A stretch of 64,000 nucleotides of DNA from Thamnaconus septentrionalis. Its lineage: Eukaryota; Chordata; Actinopteri; Tetraodontiformes; Monacanthidae. Both the position numbers and the translations under genes were made by a program. Shown here one piece after another: positions 36,194 through 47,894 of this stretch; within the stretch, counting starts at the first letter, position 1, and every line of letters begins with the position of its first letter. A model generated the notes under the pieces. It was not told where the DNA came from, did not search any database, and saw nothing but the letters and a program-made list of their open reading frames with translations. Location of the stretch: assembly GCA_009823395.1 (NCBI GenBank), contig CM020513.1, positions 18,354,501-18,418,500 on the forward strand, read 5' to 3'.

Positions 36194-38270
36194 CTCATCG
36201 CTCTGGACCTTACTTCAAAAGAGCACCGTGTTGCAATGAGACCATTAGGCTCTTGTCCCTTCTCGTCCCTCAATCTGTATTTGTGAAATTGTTTTAGACA
36301 TCTGAAAGGCTTGAGTAGATGACATTATAATATTTGGATGGAGCTGCGGGTTTTCAGGCGGCATTCTGTCCTGTTCTCTCCCAGGCCACAGTCTAGACAT
36401 CCTAGACGCATCAGACGTACTGTACGTGCTGAACAGTTGAGATCTCACTCTGAGCTAGAGAAGTTTTTTGATCCCCCTTCATTTATCCGACGTGGTGCGG
36501 TGACTTTTGTGAAGTACTTCACAGAAGCTTCCAGGCAACAACTGCCAAGGCTTGAGCTCGGCCGGTGGTATTCTCAGGTCAAGTGAAATCACAGTGCCCA
36601 TTCCTTTACTGGCAGAGTGGAAAGCTCTACCACTGTGCAAACAATAGGAGTATAGGACTGGACAGACATCCTTGATGGTGGTGTGGCCTGAGAGGGAGGG
36701 GCGACACCACATTTCGCCAAGCCTGTAGTTAGAGTCGCTTTATGGATTTTATAATAAAAGGGCGCTTGGCTCTTGTGCAAAGACAAAAACACACAGTTCC
36801 TCCCCTGTGAATAATTCAGAGAGAGAAAAAAAGCCTTTGTATTTTGTGAATGCACGTGGGACGACCCCTCACTCTTTTCCCCCATTCTGGTCACATGACT
36901 AACTGCCCAGTACTCCAGAGAGCCCCTCAGTTTGCCCTGTGTTTGCCTGCGCACATAACTTCAGGACTGCTGGAGAGTCACTGTTTTTGTCCGAGGGTTT
37001 TCTACTCAGCCACTGCATTGTCTTTTTTTTTCTTTTTTAAATGTTAACAATACTTAGATTTATTTTTGGTTTATTTTAAATATCACTGAGTATATGGTTA
37101 GAGTGCAGTACAATATTTGCATGTGTGTGATGAAAAAGGAGGTCTACTTACTGTAAGATGAAAGTTAAGAAATACAGGAGGGTTGCACAGGTTCACAGGC
37201 TCCACAATGGTCTCATGGCATATATGCTAATTAAATATATGCTAATCAGTCAATCTCCTACTGTAGGTTTCATTACTCTTATGTTCACATCACATTGTTA
37301 TAATCTTATTGTAAATGTGAATGTTTAAATGTGTGTAAATGTGATTTCATGCTGTTACCATGTGTTTATGTGTGAATAAGTGCAATAATAAGAGTAAACA
37401 TATTGTTTCTAAGTACTGTTTTATTGTTGTTTTTATTACCTTTGAGCAGGAATCATCCATCCATCCAGTCACCAGTTCATCGCAGGGCCACATTGAGACA
37501 AACAACCATTTGCATTCACATACACATCTACAGACAATTTAGAGTTTCCAATTCACCTTACATGATATATGTTTTTGGACTGTGGGAGGAAGCTGGAGAG
37601 AACTCATACAGACATGGGGAGAACATGTTCCACACTCCACTAAGAAAGGTCCCAGGCCCGGAATCAAACCCACAACCTTCTTTTGAGGCAGCAGTGTCAA
37701 CCATGCACTGTGCCACCATGTCACCCAAGCAGGGATCAACTGTAATTTATTCTGACCTTATTAAAAAAGGAAAGGAAATATCTTTTAACGTCAAAATGTT
37801 CACATTATTAGTTATTGTAGTTCTCATTAGCTGAAAGCAGGTTAACGTCTTTGTGTTGGTGACAGCAGAAGTCAGACAACACTCCCATCTACTGGATACT
37901 AGTCACATTAATTTATCGTTTTTTTTGTGTTTGTTTTTTTTTGGTTGGGGCGGGTATTACTACACAGTGTTCGCTCAACAGTCCCAAGTACGGTGGCCGG
38001 TCGGAACTGATGCGCGATGCAAGTTTCATGACGAGCAGTAGAAAACGTTGCATCATGATTAACCCTTCCCTTCCCTTGTCACTAGCACGTCGACTGCAGT
38101 ACAGCCGACTAAGCTGAATTACGACAACAATTGTTTGTCTTTCGAAATTGTAACGGAAGGGGTTTTTGAGTTTATTTAAACAAAGTGAAGTAAGATCGAC
38201 GCTGTAAATGAAGTAAAGTCAGTCTTGCATGGTATATGCATTCGTCAGTCGTTTTGTAGGTTCCATCACA
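36194..38270. other. Spacer between ca12 and man2c1
   Basis: The left part is ca12 3' UTR, with AATAAA at 36753-36758. A reverse-oriented fish repeat occupies about 37443-37735. The last 300 bases before 38271 are the man2c1 promoter and 5' UTR and show no TATA box. No other gene is supported. Confidence 0.55.
37443..37735 (-). repeat. Teleost interspersed repeat, reverse orientation
   Basis: On the minus strand it shows in order the GTGGCACAGTGCATGG-like head, GTTTGATTCC, GGAGAACATGTTCTCCCC-type phrases, CTTCCTCCCACAGTCC, and TGGATGGATGGATG at the end. It is the same family as the copy at 13230-13508 and better preserved. Confidence 0.75.
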
Positions 38271-41200
38271 ATGTACAAGCAGCCTGTACTGAGGAATAGA
38301 CGCACACTCCTCGAGAGAGCAGAGAAGTTCATCTCTGACATTTATTTTACTGACTGCAATCTAAGAGGACGGTAAGCATTTGTCAATATAGCTTTAAATC
38401 AAATTAAATTGATCATAGTGTCTAGGCTTGTAAATATAAAGTTTTAGCCTAAAATGTCCGGAAATGATTGCTTTATTTGCAAAAATCAGTTTGGTAAAGT
38501 TGGAGGTTGGAAGTTACGAGCGCGAATGCCACAGCTCAGCAGTAAACAGGAAGTGCACAAGCCGTCTTCTTCTTCTTCTTCTTCTTCTTCTTCTTCTTCT
38601 TCTTCTTCTTCTTCTTCTTCTTCTTCTTCTTCTTCTTCTTCTTCTTCTTCTTCTTCTTCTTCTTCTTCTTCTTCTTCTTCTTCTTCTTCTTCTTCTTCTT
38701 CTTCTTCTTCTTCTTCTTCTTCACAAAAAGCTAGTGTTATTATTCCTAAAATGGAATCAAGTGCTTTAAAAAGAAACAACAATCAAATATATTTACAAAA
38801 AAAAAAACCCAAAACAAAAAAACACGAAATTCCTGGTTGCTGGACTAATTACGGTGACATTACAGTGTGTAACAGTCCGTCAATCCATTTATGGTCTAAA
38901 TGGATGAGTGGTTCTTCTGGACTCAGGGTCACAGTGGTGCCCCACCTGTGTCAGTGTGAAGGCATGGTCACACACTGGACACGTCACCAGTTTATCACTG
39001 GGAAAACAGTGAAACAAACAACAATTCACATTTACACTCATCCCTATTTGCAGTTGTACGGTTGGCAATTTGCATAATTTGAACATTTATTTGACCATAG
39101 TTGGAAACAAAATTAACTGGAAATAACTCATACAGGCACAGGGAGACTGTGCAAACTCCAGACTGAGAATCATATCTAACTTCTTAACATTGAAGTTCCA
39201 AAATATTTTCTCTAATAAAAAAAAAATCTCTGATATTCTGAAGTAAGCGGTCCAAGACAACTTAGAGGAAACTGTGAACAGTTCATTTGCACTCTCCTTG
39301 CTGCTTGCCACACATAGAGACCATAATTGAAGACCAAATGGTCTTCAATTGTGACTGATCATTGGGATCACTATTTATCTGCCTATGCAGAAAATTAGCT
39401 TGTGTAAGTAACATGACTTAGAAAGCAGAAACAGCGCAGCTTAGCGGTTGATGCATAATCACTTTATTTCCACATAAATGACTGGGTGGTTGTGCCACCC
39501 GATTCTGTGACGCTGAACCAACGCCCCTATGTGTTACTACTGCTTTACTGCCATCTGCAGTAAAGATAACCTTAAAAGGCAAGCGGATTTCAAATGTAAC
39601 CAATCAGGGTCCTTCTAGGTGGGATCCTTTGTCCAGAGTTTATCAGGGACAAGACCAGAGCTGTGTGACTCATATTGGCCGCACCTTTGATACTGAAATG
39701 AAAGCAACAGTTACTCATTATAAGAACACCAGAGTGCGAAAGGCCATTTCTGACTGCAATTGGTAACAATTTAGTATCATACTCTGCTGCCACTATACTA
39801 CTACTGTAGCGGAAATCTAACTACAAAAAGTGCCACACACATACTGATGTGTAAATTACATTTTCAAAAACATTTCAAACTCCAACAAAAGCCAGCTAGG
39901 ACAAATACTAGTGTTGTGACCAAAACCCTTTTGACTCGACACACACATAGACACGGTGGAAAAACTGTGTGACTTCCTGTGTTGCTCATTTCCTGACACT
40001 GATCAGCTGCCTCCCAAATATGGCCTGCATGCAAATTGCAAATTGCACCAATCTCCACAGTTGTGCAGGTAACTTATAGCAACCATAGTGTCCACCATAC
40101 GCACAAGCTCACGTTTACACACACAAAATGAAAGTAGATGATTTATGGGATGGTGGTTTTGTTGTTTTATTTTCTGTATGGAGGCCAGAAACAAACATAT
40201 GTGATATAAAACAAGGTGGGTATGGCTACTCACCCCGTTCTGAGACACTTACTTTCAGTACCTGTTTCGTCCACAAGGAGGCGTACATGTATTTTCCAAA
40301 AGCCTGTACGGTGTTACAGGCTTTTGGACAGTTACCTGTAGATTAAAGTTTCATAGAACATACTCTGTACTTTAGCTTCTAATTCAGCTCTATGTTATGC
40401 ATGAAACAGATTTGTATAACATATAAGACTTTTGAAGACAATATTCATTTATTTGTAGTCTTTATGGAGAGTCCTGGCCCCTTGAGTCCATCACCTTCTT
40501 CCTGTCCTCCAAACGAATCCCCTTTGCGGAAGCTTCTCAGCAGAAATTTCTACCTTATAAACTGGGTGAATCATTTGGACCAACGTAAGTCATGAAGTCA
40601 GATTTTTGTCACATTTCTTCTTCACATTTTAATCTGTGTTGTGGCAGTAACGTAACCCATGTGTCCGTTAAAGGTGGTGGACCAGTTGGTTTAAAGTGAC
40701 CCTAAGAATCCCAGAATCCTGGAGAGGTAAAGAGGTCCATCTTCTGTGGGAAAGCGATGGAGAGGCCATGGTTTGGAAAGACGAACAGCCAGTTCAGGTT
40801 CATTAGAATTTGGTTTTAAAAAGAATAATCTTGAATTCTATTCACATTCATTGTGTGATAACATCAGGCATGCACTGTACATTTTTTAGGGCCTGACCAA
40901 AGAAGGTGAAAAGACAAGTTACATCCTGTCTGAGTGTCTAAGAGACGAGGAGCCACACAGGTCTGTTCACTTAAACTGAAGATCTTCTCACCTTAAGAAA
41001 CAAGGCAATTCTTCAAAGATGTTCATATTTTTCCTTGTTGTTTGCTTAGTCTCACCCTTTATGTGGAGGTTGCCTGTAATACACTTATTGGAGCCGGCCA
41101 AGGGTCCATGATCGCAGCCCCGGATCCAAACAGGAAGTTTTCTGTGCAAAAGGCTGAGCTGGTGGTTTTTAACCAGCAAGTGCGGGAACTGCTTACCGAC

Positions 41201-44200
41201 TTTGAGATGCTGATAGACACTGTGAAAGTACGGCCAACAATCCCACGCTCTTAATCTGCATTCCCATTTTACTGTCATTAAAACATGAACGTCCCACACA
41301 GGAACTGGGTGAGGGAGAGCAGCGAGGCTACCAGGCTCTCTTCACCGTCAATGAGATGGTGAACCTCTGTGACCCGTCGGACCCCGGCTCCTTCCCCAAG
41401 GCTCGAGCTCTCGCCAACGCATTCTTCAGCCAGCGGAATGGAGACAGTCAGCATACAGTGCACGCTATGGGCCACTGCCACATAGACTCAGGTCTGTTAT
41501 AGAAGGGGATTCTGCAAAATTATGCAAAACTTCTGCCTCAATGCTTTCTAACTATGTCATGTTTGAAGCCACCAAAAACTACAAAAGTTGATTTCTTTTC
41601 TTCTTTTTTGGTGCACTTTCCTGTAAGTTCTGACTAAAATGCTCAATTTTGAAAAAGCGATCTTTTGATACATTACAGAGGACATTAAACGCTCAGATGC
41701 CACTGCCAGCTTACTGACGGCAGCCCCAGGCAAATGTTCCCTTCTTTTTTTTTTCCAATTGTTTGTTTTAAAAATGTGAACATAATGGACCATCCGTTTT
41801 ACCAGGAAGCTGAAACCCAGGTCTATAAACAGAGTATTTTCCTGTTTTTCTGGGCATCTACGGATTTTTCATATTGAATCGTGCGCCGCGGTACTCCACC
41901 GTACTCCAGGATAATCATCAGAATTGGACATTTACGATAAATGCAAAATGTCATATTCCACATTTCCTCCAGGATAAAGACCAAAGAAAAGGGGGACAAA
42001 ATCTTGTAATATTCCAATTTTTGTCGAATCAGTCCACAATTACTTGTGTGTCTGCAGCTTGGCTGTGGCCGTACGAGGAGACCATTCGTAAATGTGGGAG
42101 AAGCTGGGTGACAGTTGTCCGCTTGATGGAGAAAAACCCAGACTTTATTTTCGTCTGTTCCCAGGTAAATTCCCTCGAGGGGGAAAAAAAGATATTTACT
42201 CTAAAGATTTTAATGTCCTTTCTGAGCTTTTTTTTCCTGTGCCTTGTTTCAGGCCCAGCAGTTTCACTGGGTGAAGAGCTGGTATCCAGATCTCTTCTCC
42301 CAGATTCAACACTATGTCAAGAAAGGCCAATTTATTCCAGTAGGAGGAACGTGGGTAGAAATGGTAAAATCAGATTTTGGAAATCAGTCACTTTGCATCT
42401 TGTTCATTTAGTGTTGTAATTTGAGTTTGTGATGATGCAAATATATCAAGTAGAAGGTTTATTTTGTCCTTGTGTGCCTGTCAGGATGGCAACCTGCCCT
42501 CCGGAGAGTCCATGGTCCGGCAGTTCTTGGAAGGCCAACGCTTTTTCAACCAGGAATTTGGCATCCACTGCAAAGAGGTTGAGATTCCTACATAACCGAA
42601 ATAGACCTGCCATTGTGTAATGTCTGCTATATTTATGTATACTGTTTCACCATAAAGTCTATTTATATATGTATTTCTGCCTGGCTCTTCCCAGTTCTGG
42701 CTTCCAGATACATTCGGCTACTCAGCCCAACTTCCTCAAATTATGCGCGGCTGCGGAATCTCCAACTTCCTCACACAGAAGCTCAGCTGGAACCTGGTCA
42801 ACACCTTTCCAGTGAGTGAGGCACCTGAGAGGATATAATATAATCTAAACTTACATTTCTATTGAAAATCTCACTTTTTCTTTCTCTTCTCTGTCTCTCA
42901 AAGAGCAACACATTCTTCTGGGAAGGTCTGGATGGCTCCAAAGTGCTGACACACTTCCCACCTGGAGACTCCTACGGAATGCAGGGCAAGGTTAACGATG
43001 TGAGTTTTCTTCTTTCTATTTTTGGTGTATTTTGTGTGTTGGTGAAGTTTTAAGTCTATTTTCTAATCGTCCCATTCCCGGCATGAACTTTTCTTGTGGC
43101 TACCTCTGCCTGCAGCTGGTGAAATCTGTGAGGAACAATAAAGACAAAGGCAGAGCCAATCACAGCGCGGTGCTGTTTGGACATGGCGATGGAGGCGGCG
43201 GCCCGACTCAGCTGATGATTGACAGACTTCAGCGGGTTCAGGATACGGACGGACTCCCGAAGTCAGTTCCTGTCTCCCACTTTACCTCAGTATTGCTCAG
43301 TCACAGTGACCAAGCCCACACTGTTGAGGAAGCACATCCTCTTCCCAAAAAAAAATGAGTCATGAGATTTTACATTGGCCTTATGGGATTTTGGCGATGG
43401 TGTTTCATGTGAGTGTCACAAGCGTGCAGATGTTGAGCTCACCCTCTGACGCTTCAACAGGATATGACTGAGATCTACTGATGTCATTGGGGTGTTAAAA
43501 GTTGACGTCGAGGTCAGAACACTCACCACAAATGTCAGCGGTCGTATCCTTCTCAATGTCTTTGGTCTCTCTCAGGGTCCAGCTGTCCAGCCCAGACAAG
43601 TTTTTCTCCCAGCTCTGGGCTGACTCAGCTCTGCTCTGCACATGGGCCGGAGAACTTTTCCTGGAGCTGCACAACGGCACGTACACAACGCAGGCACAGG
43701 TAGAACCGAAAAAAGTCTGCGTTATAGGCAGAGGATAGAGGCTTTACTAAAGTTAAACACAATGGGTCCCTGTGTAAGAAAATATTGGCGGGTTTTTGAA
43801 ACAACAAGAAACATCAGATGATGTTCTACCAAAGAATAAAACTGAGCAAAGGTTTTTATCAAAAAGTCAATGGAGCGGTAGCATTGAAACAGCGATGATG
43901 AATTGGTTTGTTCTGCAGTGACGTCTCTCTGTGCAGATCAAATTGGGCAACCGCCAGTGTGAGGCACTGCTGCATGACATTGAGATCGCCAGCAGTCTGG
44001 CGCTGTGCCGGGATGCAAATTTCCAGTATCCCGTGGAAAAACTGCAGACACTCTGGAGGTGCAGATTTACTTATTAAAGGACGTGAATTTAAACAAAAAT
44101 GGCTGGATTTGCCATTTTATATTTACATATATACACATACATATATGTATGTATTTTTTTTCTATCCTCAGGCTTCTTCTTCTGAACCAGTTCCACGACG

Positions 44201-47200
44201 TGATCCCCGGCTCCTGTATTGAGATGGTTGTGGAGGACGCGCTCAGGTATTATGAAGGTATTTCTTTTCACTTGTTTCTTATTTGCCACTGAAGCGTGTT
44301 GCTGCCATACTAAAAAAAAGGGGGGCTCAGTGTTATGTAATTACGTGGACTTTTCATGTTTTAACGTGATTATTTTTAAGTTATTGTATGAGACTATCAC
44401 AATATTTTGTGATTGTGAAATGTTCATGTTATTTCGTGAGAACGAATCAAAACTGAACGAAACGAGGCAAGCAAAGGCGCTGTGCTAGACCGCCTCTTCA
44501 TGCGTCTCCAACTGAACTGGCTTGTCTCATTGAGTTCCTGCTACTTCGCCATGACTGTCAATGTGGATTCGCCACTGTCAAAATGCCATGCATCTCAAAA
44601 TCCTCCTCAAAGTACACATACTGATAGTTTAGGTTCTCGCTATGTCTCAAACCCAGCTAAAGCTACAGTAATTCGTGACGGTGAGCCTTTCACTGTCACA
44701 AAATAATGTGATGGTTTCATGAAAATTTCTCACTCAAAAATGTAGAACTTTCACATACCTGCGTGACACTAAGCCTTTTTTTTTTTTTTAGTATGGCAGC
44801 AATACACTTCATTTCACAATTCAATTCACGTCATTTGTCTGTCAGACATCCGTCGTGACGGCGCTGGTCTGCTGCGTGACGCCCTCCGAGTCCTGGGGTC
44901 GAAGGGCACCTCTGCTGCCGTGTTCAACTCTTTGCCGTGGGAGCGTACTGAAGTCATCCAGACACAAGATGGCGCCGGTCCTTCTCGTCTCGGTGTGTTT
45001 TGTCATATTCTGTGGCTATAAAGGCATGAAATGTATAACTCTTACTCATCATTGCACCCACACTCTATGTGCAGCTGTGGTGAGGGTTCCCAGTGTTGGT
45101 TTGGCTCCTGTCAAAGAGACGCAGCCTGTGACTCCAGTCTCCGTCACTGCTCAGGTTGGAACGAGCAAACTCCATCCAGGCGATTTATGGCGCGCCAGAG
45201 AATTGCAATTTGCTGCCAATTTCATTTTGAAATGGTGCGTGTGTCGTTACAGGATGATGGCACAGTCGTCATGGAGAACGGGATTTTGAGGACGGTCGTT
45301 AACAGAGACGGCACGCTGGCGTCGCTGTGTTTGGTCAATGTGAGCAGGTACTGAAGGAACCCCATGTGTGCCAAACCGTTTGAAGACTAACATCACGTAT
45401 CGTGAGGCAGGGCACGTCAAATAAATGCTTTTGAATGCTTTTAAAACTTGCCCTGGTTTTCAGAGAGGCCGTCCCTGACAGCTGCCCCGGCAACCAGTTT
45501 GTCATGTTTGACGACGTCCCTCTGTACTGGGATGCTTGGGATGTGATGGATTACCATCTTCAGACAAGGTATCTGCCGTCAGTCGCGGGCACTCTTTTGC
45601 TGTCGCAGCGCTGCGAACCCTCAAACCTCACCGCAGAACTGAACCCGACCTCACAGAAAGCCGGTGCAAGACGTGCTGCAGCCCGCACGCGTGGTTTCCT
45701 CCAGTGAGCTCCGAGGCGTCGTCAGCTGCTCCCTGAGGATCAGCGATAAGAGCACCATCACGCAGGAGATCATCATGGACGCCGCGTGCCCTTACCTCAA
45801 GTTCAACACGGAGGTACTTGAGGCCATGAACATTTTCCTGTTTAAAGGTCCAGTGTGTCATATTTGGCTTGATTTGTGTTTATATACATAGCAAGGGTCT
45901 TGCTCCCAGTTAGCTGCCATCTTGCACACACTACATTTCTTGCACGCACCACCATATTTCTAAGGAAGCCTGGTATGGACAATCCAGCTGTCTGACGGCG
46001 GGTTTAGGGTGACTGTTTGCGTCTTTAAATGAGCCAGTGAAGAAGAAGGTGGACGAGGTATCCAGGTTTTGGTGTGCAATCTACTGTAGCTCACTTGCAA
46101 GCTCAGGAGGGGGAGAGAGAGTGAAAGATTCTGCAATCTAAAATGTAACCACTTGATGTCGCTGTTTCTTCTTCAAAATCTCCAAATATTACACGCACAT
46201 TTAACCTTTGAATGTGCACAATAACCGATTAGAACGCATTGCGTCCTCTTGACCTCAGGTGGCCTGGGCGGAGTCTCACAAGTTCCTCAAGGTGGAGTTT
46301 CCTGTGCGAGTGCACAGCCTCAACGCGACATATGAGATCCAGTTTGGCCACCTGCAGAGACCCACGCACAGGAACACCTCATGGGACTGGGCCAGATACG
46401 AGGTGCAGCAGTGTGCATTTGCGTCAGCCGTTCACTTTTACTGCGCACGCCGTCTCCCTGCCCCTTGGAATATTTCTCACGTGGTTGTTGTGGACAGGTT
46501 TGGGGTCATAAATGGGCAGATTTGTCCGAGCACAACTTCGGAGTCGCCCTGCTGAACGATTGCAAATATGGCTACTCGGTCTACAAGAACATCATGACGC
46601 TGTCTCTGTGAGTTTCCCCACACTATTTTCCAAACTATTTGCCTCAATTGCCTGAAGATACATCAAACATACGAACAATGGTCAAAACATTGATTCTAAT
46701 CCAAACATTGTTTTGTGTTGAAATAAATGCACCGCTTTGTTGGAGGCGTCATTGTGAAAACATGCAAATTGGAACTTGGCTTTTTTAAAATTATTATCAC
46801 TAAAAAAATTACTTCATTTCTTAGGCTGCGGGCACCCAAGGCCCCAGATGCCAACGCTGACATGGGGACTCACCGTTTCACCTATGCCATTATGCCCCAT
46901 ACAGGTATGAATGTAACGTTTTAATCAATCAATCAATCAGTTTTAAGTAATCATTAAGTTCTCAACATGATTTAGGTTTATGACACTGCCTCTCTGTGCT
47001 GACACAGGATCCTTCCAGGAGGCTGCAGTCATCCAGCACGCCTACAACCTCAACTTCCCTCTGCGGTCAGTCCAGTGTGATACGGACTGCGCCCCCTGGA
47101 GTGCGTTCTCTGTCAGCAGCGCGGCGGTCATCCTTGAGACAGTCAAACAGGTATCTAAATATAAACAGTTAGAGACGTAACGACATAATCCACTCAGACC

Positions 47201-47534
47201 ATTAATTAGCTGCTTGTTCCATTCACCCTGCAGGCTGAGGATGGAAAGGGAGCGATCGTGGCCCGGCTTTATGAGTCACATGGAAGCAGCGTGACCGCAA
47301 CCCTACGCACAACACTTCCTATAAAGGAAGTCTGCTTGTAAGTTTATTTTTGGATTTCGTGGCTGCATTGTGTTATTCTTGTGGCGTCGTTGCGGAACAA
47401 CTCGTGTTATTCTCTTATCCAGCTGCGATCTTTTGGAGAGACGTGACCCCAGTCGAGCGGCACATGTGACATCGGAGGGAATCATCCTTCACTTTAACCC
47501 ATTCCAGATCGTCTCGCTTCTTCTCATCTTATGA
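38271..47534 (+). CDS. man2c1: MAN2C1, cytosolic alpha-mannosidase 2C1 (GH38)
   Basis: Twenty-six exons: 38271-38371, 40459-40584, 40674-40797, 40890-40960, 41050-41227, 41302-41491, 42058-42164, 42253-42363, 42485-42577, 42695-42811, 42904-42999, 43116-43261, 43576-43699, 43937-44058, 44172-44257, 44846-44992, 45075-45154, 45253-45347, 45464-45568, 45657-45813, 46259-46402, 46498-46607, 46825-46904, 47008-47150, 47234-47337, 47423-47534. All phases agree: 1022 aa (human 1040). There is no signal peptide, fitting a cytosolic enzyme that trims free oligosaccharides released during glycoprotein quality control. The GH38 metal site is GHCHIDSAWLWP (H258, H260, D262). The nucleophile is D372 in WLPDTFGYS, and the later metal-site His is in NQFHDV (about 574-579). 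Start context: an earlier ATG at 38236 stops at once. The exon 3 (GTTCAT) and exon 9 (GTTGAG) donors are weak but fixed by phase. Confidence 0.97.
38565..38722. repeat. (TTC)n microsatellite in man2c1 intron 1
   Basis: About 52 uninterrupted TTC units (158 nt), GAA on the other strand. It lies 190 nt after the exon 1 donor. Poly-Ser, poly-Leu, poly-Glu and poly-Lys frames here are artefacts of the tract. Confidence 0.97.
38879..39170 (-). repeat. Degenerate teleost interspersed repeat, reverse orientation
   Basis: Phrases such as CACCAGTTTATCACTGGG, CAACAATTCACATTTACACTC, AACTCATACAGGCACAGGGAG and CAAACTCCA follow the order seen in the copy at 37443-37735, with more decay. It lies in man2c1 intron 1. 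Confidence 0.6.
40296..40327. repeat. Perfect 13-bp inverted repeat (hairpin)
   Basis: CCAAAAGCCTGTA and its exact reverse complement TACAGGCTTTTGG flank a 6-nt loop. It lies in man2c1 intron 1, 130 nt upstream of the exon 2 acceptor. Confidence 0.8.
44290..44811. mobile_element. MITE-like element with about 32-bp terminal inverted repeats
   Basis: The left end TGAAGCGTGTTGCTGCCATA continues CTAAAAAAAAGG. The right end is its inverse, with 2 mismatches in the outer 23 bases and a longer T-run. The element is about 520 bp in man2c1 intron 15. There is no transposase, and I see no clear target duplication. Its right end is only 34 bp from exon 16 (44846). Confidence 0.65.
45842..46203. mobile_element. 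Short terminal-inverted-repeat element in man2c1 intron 20
   Basis: It begins TTAAAGGTCCAGTGTGTCAT and ends with the imperfect inverse of this (CCAAATATTACACGCACATTTAA). The ends and the CTGTAGCTCACTTGCAAGC-type interior fit a fish family whose copies read TTAAAGGTCCAGTGTGTAA. It is about 360 bp and non-coding. Confidence 0.6.
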
Positions 47535-47830
47535 CCGACGTGGAAATAAACCAGGGCCTGGATGTTGAAGTCAATCATGAATTAAAATGTGAAATCAACA
47601 CTTAAGATTAACGCAGATAGATGGAACCACAGAGAGGGGGAGTAGGAGGATACGAAAATCATAACACAATCCAAGGAAAACACAGTATCACATGGCAAGT
47701 CAAATGAAGTGTGGTCAGTGCGTAGATAGAAATCTATAAATGCTGTGGAGTGCTGACGAAAAGAAAGAGTCAAGAGATGAACTGTGATAGAGTTGAAATC
47801 AAGCAACTGCACACAATGTTTTTGTTAATT

Positions 47831-47836
47831 AATAAA
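47831..47836 (+). terminator. Poly(A) signal of man2c1
   Basis: AATAAA about 300 nt after the man2c1 stop. An earlier AATAAA at 47545-47550 lies only 10 nt after the stop and would give a minimal 3' UTR. Either may be used. Confidence 0.5.
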
Positions 47837-47840
47837 AGTG

Positions 47841-47846
47841 TTTATT
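47841..47846 (-). terminator. Poly(A) signal of neil1
   Basis: TTTATT, that is AATAAA on the minus strand, 49 nt beyond the neil1 stop. It is 4 nt from the plus-strand signal of man2c1. Confidence 0.5.
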
Positions 47847-47894
47847 AAAAATGGTTATAAAAATATAAACGAGCAAATTTTGTCCAGTGGTTCT

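Noticed and set aside
38454..39077. Poly-serine protein (and poly-Leu, poly-Glu, poly-Lys frames)
   Set aside because: All are translations of the TTC microsatellite in man2c1 intron 1, with a decayed repeat downstream.
41874..42419. 181-aa open frame in man2c1
   Set aside because: Its recognisable part is only exon 7 ([16 protein letters not shown]) read through intron; the rest is intron sequence.
44482..44706. 74-aa open frame inside the man2c1 intron 15 element
   Set aside because: It resembles no transposase and the element is too short to be autonomous.
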